Below are positions 49,501 through 60,886 of a stretch of 64,000 bases of DNA, piece after piece (the stretch's first letter is position 1; each line of letters opens with the position of its first letter). Source of the stretch: Ricordea florida (lineage: Eukaryota; Cnidaria; Anthozoa; Corallimorpharia; Ricordeidae); the NCBI GenBank assembly GCA_949710005.1, contig OX453282.1, forward strand, positions 3,463,501-3,527,500. The letters are read 5' to 3'. The notes under the pieces are model-generated. The model worked only from the letters and a program-made list of their open reading frames with translations, did no database searches and had not been told where the DNA came from. The position numbers were made by a program, and so were the translations under genes.

Positions 49501-52500
49501 TTGATCCACAGATGAAAACGGTAGAACCACACTGTATAGTAAAACAAACAGTACCACAGCACAGTACTGTTCAGTAGCTTTACAGAGAATGGTCACACTA
49601 CATGGTTTGATCCACAGATGAAAAAGATAGAACCACACTGTATAGTGAAACAAACAGTACCACAGCACAGTACTGTTCAGTAGCTTCCTAAAGAATGGTA
49701 ACACTGCATTCCTCTCCTTATTTGTGCAGGGGCTGATTTGCACGCTGTTGCCCTGTGTTGCCTTCTTCAAGTAGTTGCTGTTGCTCCTGAAAGACTTGCA
49801 GGTCTCTTTCATGATAAGCTTGACTGGATCAAGGTTAGTTTTGCAAGCATTCGGGATAGCTCTACAGTAATGATGGATATACTAACTTGTCCAATGGCAT
49901 AATGCACGACACATAAAGAGCACATTGATTTGGGCTAACAAGTGCTGTTGTCATATGGCTGGCGTTTTTCCCGCTACAGCGCGCCCATTCATTGGCTAGT
50001 TCATGGTCACATGACATCTAACAATGAAACTCTTTACTGCGAAATGCCATGAGCGAGCAACATTGCGAAAGCTATGACGACAAACGGAAAACAATTCACT
50101 GTTACCATTGAAATGTTTACCGCTGTTGCACGTCATCAAATCGTTTTTGTTTTGCTATAAAATAAATCACTTAAATACTGGTACTTTGGGAAACAGTTAA
50201 TTTTGCTTCCTCGAAACTCAATGTTTCCCTCGACTGAGATTCCCGGGAAGCAAAATTCACTGTTCCCCTCGGGACTAGTCATTAAATATTAATTGTTGAA
50301 GTATTCTTTAAAGTGCGAGGGACAGGCAGAGTCAAGTTTACAGTTGATGATCCGCTGAATGGTATAACGGTTTTTTGCTAAAATCGCAGGGTTTTACGAC
50401 GTCAAATAGAGAGGAAGCCCGACACTACTCTGGAAAGTTGCTAGCAATTATCACGTGTACAATGAATGAGGAGAACCTTGTTCAGTTGGTCCGAGAACTG
50501 TCTACATTAGTGGAAAGTGAAGTAAGAGTTACAGTGTCAAGAATTTAATCATTTATACAGATAGTGAAAGCAGCCACACCCCTCATCCCTTGTCAAATTT
50601 AAGAGGGCAAAGTAGACACCTCTTCATACGTTCAGAAACACTCCCCAACACGCCTACCTTTTACTCTTTACTCTTGCCGCAAGGGTCTCGAACTACTTTT
50701 AGCTAACAATTTCTTATTTTATACTTTATCCGTTGTACATTTGTTGATCTTTGAGCGTTTCATATGGCAAAATACGTTGTGATTCTAGAGAATAGCTAAA
50801 TAGGACTGCAAAAACGTAGATCTTTGTTTTGCAACGGTCGACGTAAAAGTGATAAGTATGTAAATTCTCGTTATGGTATCAACACCGTTATATAACCAGA
50901 GGATGATAGTTGGTTATTGAGTGACATAAGGGGAAATCTATTGCATTAACTTGTGAGAATTACTACTCAGATCATTAAAAACAAAAAGCTGAAAGATCCT
51001 AATACATGTCATGCTTGTATTCGTGTATACTACTATTTACACCCAACAGCTATTTGAGCTACAACTTGGTTCAGTCAGTACACTGGGCTTCGTTATTGCA
51101 AGACATTTGTACCTGAAGACGGTAAAGGTTTCTGTCAAAGATGAGGATGTGGAGGTTGAAGACATGGAAGTTGAAGAGCACGGCAATGTGAACAATAGGC
51201 AGCAAGAGGAAGGACTGCTGGCAGACAGCACGAGAAAGATAGGTGTGGTTGTTATTCGGGAATAATTCTATAGTAAAACAAACAGTACCACAGTACAGTA
51301 CTGTTCAGTAGCTTTACAAAGAGTGGTCACACTGCGTGGTTTGATCCACAGAGGAAAAAGTTAGAACCACACTGTATAGTAAAACAAACAGTACCACAGT
51401 ACAGTGATGTTCAGTAGCTTTACAAAGAGTGGTCACACTGCGTGGTTTGATCCACAGAGGAAAAAGTTAGAACCACACTGTATAGTAAAACAAACAGTAC
51501 CACAGTACAGTGATGTTCAGTAGCTTTACAAAGAGTGGTCACACTGCGTGGTTTGATCCACAGAAGAAAAAGTTAGAACCACACTGTATAGTAAAACAAA
51601 CAGTACCACAGTACAGTGATGTTCAGTAGCTTTACAAAGAGTGGTCACACTGCGTGGTTTGATCCACAGAAGAAAAAGTTAGAACCACACTGTATAGTAA
51701 AACAAACAGTACCACAGTACAGTACTGTTCAGTAGGTTTACAAAGAATGGTCACACTGCATGGTTTGATCCACAGATGAAAAAGATAGAACCACACTGTA
51801 TAGTAAAACAAACAGTACCACAGTACAGTGATGTTCAGTAGGTTTACAAAGAATGGTCACACTGCATGGTTTGATCCACAGATGAAAAAGATAGAACCAC
51901 ACTGTATAGTAAAACAAACAGTACCACAGTACAGTGATGTTCAGTAGGTTTACAAAGAATGGTCACACTGCATGGTTTGATCCACAGATGAAAAAGATAG
52001 AACCACACTGTATAGTAAAACAAACAGTACCACAGTACAGTGATGTTCAGTAGGTTTACAAAGAATGGTCACACTGCATGGTTTGATCCACAGATGAAAA
52101 AGATAGAACCACACTGTATAGTAAAACAAACAGTACCACAGTACAGTGATGTTCAGTAGGTTTACAAAGAATGGTCACACTGCATGGTTTGATCCACAGA
52201 TGAAAAAGATAGAACCACACTGTATAGTAAAACAAACAGTACCACAGTACAGTGATGTTCAGTAGGTTTACAAAGAATGGTCACACTGCATGGTTTGATC
52301 CACAGATGAAAAAGATAGAACCACACTGTATAGTAAAACAAACAGTACCACAGTACAGTGATGTTCAGTAGGTTTACAAAGAATGGTCACACTGCATGGT
52401 TTGATCCACAGATGAAAAAGATAGAACCACACTGTATAGTAAAACAAACAGTACCACAGTACAGTGATGTTCAGTAGGTTTACAAAGAATGGTCACACTG

Positions 52501-54841
52501 CATGGTTTGATCCACAGATGAAAAAGATAGAACCACACTGTATAGTAAAACAAACAGTACCACAGTACAGTGATGTTCAGTAGGTTTACAAAGAATGGTC
52601 ACACTGCATGGTTTGATCCACAGATGAAAAAGATAGAACCACACTGTATAGTAAAACAAACAGTACCACAGTACAGTGATGTTCAGTAGGTTTACAAAGA
52701 ATGGTCACACTGCATGGTTTGATCCACAGATGAAAAAGATAGAACCACACTGTATAGTAAAACAAACAGTACCACAGTACAGTGATGTTCAGTAGGTTTA
52801 CAAAGAATGGTCACACTGCATGGTTTGATCCACAGATGAAAAAGATAGAACCACACTGTATAGTAAAACAAACAGTACCACAGTACAGTGATGTTCAGTA
52901 GGTTTACAAAGAATGGTCACACTGCATGGTTTGATCCACATATGAAAAAGTTAGAACCACACTGTATAGTGAAACAAACAGTACCACAGTACAGTGATGT
53001 TCAGTAGCTTTACATAGAATGGTCACACTGCATGGTTTGATACACATATGAAAAAGTTAGAACCACACTGTATAGTAAAACAAACAGTACCACAGTACAG
53101 TGATGTTCAGTAGCTTTACAAAGAATGGTCACACTGCATGGTTTGATCCACAGATGAAAAAGATAGAACCACACTGTATAGTAAAACAAACAGTACCACA
53201 GTACAGTGATGTTCAGTAGGTTTACAAAGAATGGTCACACTGCATGGTTTGATCCACAGATGAAAAAGATAGAACCACACTGTATAGTAAAACAAACAGT
53301 ACCACAGTACAGTGATGTTCAGTAGGTTTACAAAGAATGGTCACACTGCATGGTTTGATCCACAGATGAAAAAGATAGAACCACACTGTATAGTAAAACA
53401 AACAGTACCACAGTACAGTGATGTTCAGTAGGTTTACAAAGAATGGTCACACTGCATGGTTTGATCCACAGATGAAAAAGATAGAACCACACTGTATAGT
53501 AAAACAAACAGTACCACAGTACAGTGATGTTCAGTAGGTTTACAAAGAATGGTCACACTGCATGGTTTGATCCACAGATGAAAAAGATAGAACCACACTG
53601 TATAGTAAAACAAACAGTACCACAGTACAGTGATGTTCAGTAGGTTTACAAAGAATGGTCACACTGCATGGTTTGATCCACATATGAAAAAGTTAGAACC
53701 ACACTGTATAGTGAAACAAACAGTACCACAGTACAGTGATGTTCAGTAGCTTTACATAGAATGGTCACACTGCATGGTTTGATACACATATGAAAAAGTT
53801 AGAACCACACTGTATAGTAAAAGAAACAGTACCACAGTACAGTGATGTTCAGTAGCTTTACATAGAATGGTCACACTGCATGGTTTGATACACATATGAA
53901 AAAGTTAGAACTACACTGTATAGTAAAACAAACAGTACCACAGTACAGTACTGTTCAGTAGCTTTACAAAGAATGGTCACACTGCATGGTTTGATCTACA
54001 GATGAAAAAGTTAGAACCACACTGTATAGTGAAACAAACAGTACCACAGTACAGTACTGTTCAGTAGCTTTACAAAGAATGGTCACACTGCATGGTTTGA
54101 TCCACAGATGAAAAAGATAGAACCACACTGTATAGTAAAACAAACAGTACCACAGTACAGTACTGTTCAGTAGCTTTACAAAGAATGGTCACACTGCATG
54201 GTTTGATCCACAGATGAAAACGTTAGAACCACACTGTATAGTGAAACAAACAGTACCATAGTACAGTACTTTTCCGTCAGTGTCTGACAGCGAGTAGACA
54301 TTTAACTTTTTTAAGTAAAACGTTTTGTTGGTCCTTTAGTAAAGCTCATTGACAGTCGAAACACACTGATCAGCTGTTCAGCTTGTAATTCTGTTGGTGA
54401 AATTGGTCGCAGTAGTTGTCTCCCTCTTCCTGCTGGTGAACAGGCAACCACACAAGGTGAGTAGTGTTTGTTTCATCATGGTCAAAAGCTAGAGTAAAGT
54501 AAACTTGTAACTATATTACCCAAACTAGTCCAGGTTGTGCTCCAGTACGGCAGTACGTAGCTCGTGTTTGTTTTAAGGAGAGCAAGGGTAGCATAGTGGT
54601 GAAAGCACTGGCCTCCCTGCTCTGTGACCAGGTTCGATTCCTGCCTGCTCATGCATGATGGGTTTTCTCAGGGTTCTCCGGTTTTCCTCTGTCAGTAAAA
54701 ATCAGCACTTCAAAATTCCAACTCGACCATGAAACAGTGGACGAAGAGCCACCCTGTGGATGTGCCACTACAAGAAAACTATTTATTTATTTATTATTAT
54801 TATTGTTATTGTTATTGTTATTGTTATTGTTATTGTTATTA

Positions 54842-54889
<48 letters not shown>

Positions 54890-57800
54890 TGTTGCTGTTG
54901 TTGTTTTTCTTACTTCCCCTCTTTTCCAAACAAGTGAAAGTTAAATAAATGGTAATTTTAGTAGCAATCTAGAAAGTAATTGCGTTGTTATCTTCTCTAG
55001 AAATGAGCAAATCCCAACCTACTTCGGCGGAACCTATAACAAAGCTAACAGTGGTAGAGAAACTGATTGACAGACTGCACAAGGCCAAGGAAAATAAGGT
55101 GCTAAAATTCCCTGTGGATTAAACCTTTTTCAATTCCAACTAATTTCTTTAAGGGAGTGCTACATGTATGCACTTCCTCATTTGCTTATTAGAGGAAATA
55201 AGTGTGCAATCGAGTCATGGAACATACTTATTTTTCTTGGACAATTCTGTCCAAGGTGGTAAGGCGCAATGAGGTTATCCCTATGTGAAGCGCCAACCCA
55301 ACTCTTTACGATCAGTGTGTGGGTTCTTTTAACGTCCAACTAAGTTATCATGAACAAGGGTTGTGAGACGGGACCTACGGTTTATCGTCCTTATCCGAGA
55401 AGACTAGAAAGTCTAATCATATGCAGATGTCATTACAAAGGCAGCACTTTCTCCTCAGTTTATTTAAGACCCTGAGTGTTGGTCCGGCCGGGGTTTGAAC
55501 CCGCAGCCTCCTGCACGGTAGTCCAGTGCTCTACCAACTGAGCTAACCTTGAGGGTAGTATTTCCTCTCTTTTCATCATCTGTCTACTTAGTAGGGGGAG
55601 GAAAAATGATGTGTAATGGTCGTGTAGTGAGACCATGATGATAAGTGTTCGTGTGTAGAGGAAGAAGTGGTAAGGTGAGACTGCTTGAAGTTTCATAGAA
55701 GAATTTCGTTTCGTGGTAAAGAGGAAATGAGAGGTAATGTCGATGAGCAAATCCCATTTTGTTCTGTTAACAGTGGGGCATTCTTTTAAACGGAACTTCT
55801 AGCATAACAAATTTATTAGAACAGTTAGGAGAAAATGAATATTGATTTTGGGGCTTGGAAGAAACGCCTTCAGTCACATGACCAGCTGGTACAAACGGAT
55901 GCTCTGCTTTTATAAATAAATGTAAACTTAAAAAAAAGATTAAAAATACGATATAAAAATACAAAATATGTTGTAAAAGAAGACTAGCAGTAAGTAGTCG
56001 AAACGTCGCGATCACCATCCAGTGAGTACATCGTGCGACAAAAGAAGAATTTATATTATCATCACATTTTCCACGATGCACAACAACTCATTCCTTAATT
56101 AATGTCGTAAAATGTTACAGATAACAGGGCTCGATTCAGTTTGTTCATTCCTCCATGTTCAACCGTGTATGGGTATTGACTGACATTTATCTGTTCTAAC
56201 AGGTTCAAGAAAGAGCGGCACACGCTTTAGGCTTCTTACTTGTTGGCGATGAGCACTTTCCGCACCATAAAAGACTCATCGAAGGACTGTGTGAGGCTTC
56301 TAAGGTAACGCGTTGTATGCTGCTTTAGTATAAATACTCAGGTGATTATACAAAATCGCGCGCTCTGATTGGTTCGCTATCTCGGATTATCATCCGATAA
56401 TCACCTCGATGAACAAAATGGCTGCCAGTCGTTCGCGCGCTTTTTATGAAATAAAATTTTGTTTTGTTGTAAAATGCTTTTCTTTTCTTTTTTGAAATAA
56501 TCAACTATGTATTTATACTAAAACAATTATTCGCCTCAGGCTCAGTGATTCTGGGCCTATTAATTTTAAATCAATTGATAAACTAAAGGACGCTTACCAA
56601 TAGCCAAGAGAATTCCACTATCAATCAGAACTGCCCAGCCAGATCAGTTTGTTTCTACACAGCATGTATACCAGTGACAGGTTTTGGCGAAAACTCTCAA
56701 AAGAAGCCTACTTCATTTTCAATTTGACCTGCCCGGCTGGTCAGTTCTGACTTTTGGTAAGCGCCCTAAGTTATACCACCAAACGATATTAAAGAGCCTA
56801 TATTTTTTCTTAAGGTGGTTTTCAACAAATCGACCCAAATTTTCCATGATTACTGAATAAAGAACAAAGCTCAAAGTAACAGCATTTTTTTCTCAAGGCT
56901 TGAATCCGAAAGTGAAAGAATTTAAAAGTTGGAATCACATCGTGTGAAAGATATTAGGCTCAGCATTACATCGCTTGACTGTCACTGTGAAAAGCCCTGT
57001 TCTAAACCCATTGAAAAATACAATTGGTAATTGGCCAATCTCCCTTAGATTCGCCAAGTGGAGTTACAGTTCACTGTAGGGGAGGCCCTGTCTTGTGCAG
57101 GGGCAGGCAGATTGTCGGAAGTGGCCCGCGATCCTTGGGCCTTGGAACAACTGAACAGCGGTGCACTTGATAAAAGAGGCGGCATCATGCAAGAGTTGAT
57201 TGACACGATAGTGCACAAACACGCTAATAGCGGCATACCGTATGTCAGACAAGTAAGTGAACTCCATTTCATTCTATTACTCGGTAATTGTTTCAGTGAA
57301 ATGTAAGTTAGACGTTTGTCCGAGCAACAATTCCCAGTGACAGGCTTTGATTGTGTTCGTGACGCATGCTAATGTAGGGGAGCGTGACTCAAATCACAGC
57401 AGCGATGTAGAGTGGCGACTGGGGTATCATCTCCACTAGGGCAAACATAAAATATAGGGAACATTGGGATTTTGTTTCTTTTCTTTCTTTAATGGTGGTT
57501 GTAAGCAGCAAAGGCATGAATCAGTTACTTTGTTTTTGTACTTCTCAGGCGGCCTGTATATGGCTACTTTCCTTGGTGAAGTACTCAGGTGAACACAGAG
57601 TTGTACAGGTGTGTGGTCTAATGTTCTTACTACAAAGAGGAACAAGTGTAGTGTTTGTCATCACTTACAATTAACGGTGCTTTTGTGGCCGCGATAGAAG
57701 GAATAATTTGTCAATTTTTGGAAAAAGAAAACGAAGATTTGACTGCCCACAACTCACTTGACTCTGGTGATGACTTACGGTCGGGTTGTCGAAACTTTGG

Positions 57801-60800
57801 TCAACGTTATCAACAACAGTTCTTCTCAGAAATGCCTACACATGGACGATTAAAATCGGCAAACAACTACTGAGTTCAAACCATTCACATACGCGTTATT
57901 TACCAAGCGTGAGGTCAATATGGCTGCATATTGGCCGAGTTCTCTGTATTGTTATTATGGACCGAGACGTAGTCGAGGTCAACAAAAACGCAAAAATGAA
58001 CAAGGCAAATGTCTAGCCATGTTGACCAAACAAACTTGGTCTTTGAAGGATTTATTATATGGCAATTTTGCTTTGTTTTGTTTCGCCAGAAAATGTGGGA
58101 AATCCCGAACGGGCGAGATTGGCCCATCTTGCCCGCCGGGTTACCAATTGGAACTCAGCATTCGCCTCTTGTTTCCCTCTCGCGGAAGCAGCTATAGAAT
58201 AAACACCCTTATCATCTCCTTTTCTTACAGGCAAACCTAAAGGAGATTCAATTGGTATTCATGAACATGCTGGCAGAAACAGACGGTCAGTTATTACCTT
58301 TTATTATTTGGACGTGAGTGTTTTCATACTTGTCCAATACTCTGACAAATTTATGCACAGCGTTGTATTGAAATGCATTGTGTTGTATTGTCTCGTTCTA
58401 GAATGTATTGTTGAACTATTGTTATTGCCATGTAATACAATACAATACTATGCATAAATTTGTCGGAGTATTGGACAACCCTCAGTGTTTTACTGGGAAT
58501 TATTATATAGACGAGAGTTTTTTAGTGGGAATTATTATATAGAAATGAGTGTTTTACTGGAAATTAGTATATAGACGAGAGTGTTTTACTGGGAATTATT
58601 ATATAGACGTGAGTGTTTTACTGGGAATTATTATATAGACAAGAGTGTTTTACTGGGAATTATTATATATGTAGGTAAACATGTCACGTGATAGTTTCTG
58701 TTTCTTTCCGCTCAGAACTCACCCAAGAGGTAGCTTCCAAAGGACTGGGTCTAGTGTATGAACTTGGAGGCGAGGACAGGAAGGACGAGCTTGTTTCCTT
58801 ATTGGTCGACACCTTGATGACTGGCAGGAGGTAAGCCAGTCCTGTGTAGGGGTCAATAATCCGGCTTACACGAGTTCCAGTACGCGGAGTTTCGATTAAG
58901 AACATTAAGTCTTTGGTAGAAGGGTCTATTTTTGGCACCTTTGTTTCTCGCCTCTGTCGTAAGACTGAAAAAAGTTTAATGCGCATTGAAACTTGTTTTT
59001 GTTGTTGTTGTTGTTGTTGTTGTTGTATTTATGCCTGTATAAACGTTCATACATGTACTTCGTACTGATGGCGTATCTCAATTAAATACACAGACGAACG
59101 CAGCAAGTCACTGGGGACACAAAGATATTTGATGAGGGAGAACTAGGTCGAGCACCTGAAGGGTACGTAACAGTTGCAGGGAGTATGGCACGTCATGTGC
59201 TTTGTCACGTGGGCATCACATGTGCTCGGTTTTACAACTTGCCTAAAAAAACAAATTAGATTCTTTCGCTCGTTCTGAAACTCCTTAACGTGCGCTTGAA
59301 GTTTCTGGCAAAATGTTCATTTCAGGGGTGGGCTTTCGACGTATAAAGAGCTGTGTTCCATTGCCAGCGATCTCAATCAACCAGATCTGATTTACAAGTT
59401 CATGCATCTGGCAAATCACAACGCTATGTGGAACTCACGCAAGGTAAAGTATTCTAACTCATTTGACAACGCTGGTGTTTTCACTAACAAAATGGGACTA
59501 ACCTCAGATAAGATAAGATAACTTTATTTATAACTGAAACGGTATTTCGAACAGCTTAATTAAATTATTACTACTAACTCACTACCTACTTAATTACAAT
59601 CACACGGAATAAAAAAGATAAAAGTAATAAATATTGTGGGATAGTTTCTAGAGAAACTGGTGCTGCGTCGGCGGGGAATTGAAACACAACAAATTGGTAT
59701 AATCAAACGAATAATTTCGCGCCGACGAAGGGCTAACGCTCGAAACGTCAGTACCTCCCTTTTACCTTACGTGGTATAACTTATTTTATCAATTCGCTTG
59801 ATTATCTCAATTTCTTGTGTAAAAATAATAAAGGCTGCTTTACTTGGAGGCCGTGTTTCAAATCTTACTTAAACTACTCAAATCTTACTCAAAACTGTGG
59901 CGATTCAATTTATTCTTAAAATCTCTCAAGGAAGTCGCTTGTCTTAATTCTAAGGATAAACTGTTTCACAACTGAGCTTCACTATACGAAAAACTTTTTT
60001 TTTGTTTTGGATGTTGATTTCGATGTTGTGGTTGTTGTTGTTGTAGGGAGCCGCGTTTGGCTTTTCATCCATAGCTGCTCTTTCGCGGGAACAGCTGGAA
60101 CCGTACCTCCCTAAGATTGTACCTAAGCTTTTCAGGTGTGGTTTGTCCCATCTTATTTTTCTTGCGCACTGCATTTGGCCTTTTAGTAGCTGTTACAATA
60201 CTGTATATGCAATAGTTTCAACTTGCTGATTGGCGGAGAGCTCGTCAATTAATCCCAAACAGCACAGAAAGTTGAAATTGAGTGCAGAAATTTGAAATTA
60301 ATTTTTGGCGTGCATATTAGTAACAAGTGATCAAATGATTTCGAGTGCAATTTTGTATAAATAAGCACTCGCAAGTTAAAATTTGCTTGGTCTCATTTTT
60401 TTCCAAATTATACTCGAGACCATTTGATTACCTATACATACAGTTCATGTGTATTTGTCGTTATAGATACCAATACGACCCAAATGTGAAGATTCAACAG
60501 GCCATGTCAAGCATCTGGGCCGCATTAGTGCCAGAAACTAAAAACACGGTAAGAGAAACAAGGCAAACAAGGAAAAATAAATATTTCTTGTACCGGTGAT
60601 TTATGGACTTGTTGTTCATGGAACGGGAAAGAACTTATCTTCGGAAGACGTCATTCAAAATATTTTAGCAGTGAGTTTAGGTTTAAAGACTTAAAGCGGG
60701 AACTTTGAATTTACTGTTTTTTTTTTTAAAATAATCCCTCGCCTTTACTTCTGTTGTTCACTCCGCAAAATGGCCTCCTAGTAACTGGCAATTCCCCTCT

Positions 60801-60854
60801 ATGTGAATCAAAAAACTTGGTGAGAAAAGGACATTGGCCGTTTTTATACCAGGG

Positions 60855-60886
<32 letters not shown>

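Noticed and set aside
51268-54275. CRISPR-like appearance of regular repeats
   Set aside because: Units are contiguous 106-bp tandem repeats without distinct spacers, inside an intron of a eukaryotic gene.
54729-54948. Ile/Leu/Tyr-rich open frames
   Set aside because: Translation of a TTA/TTG microsatellite.
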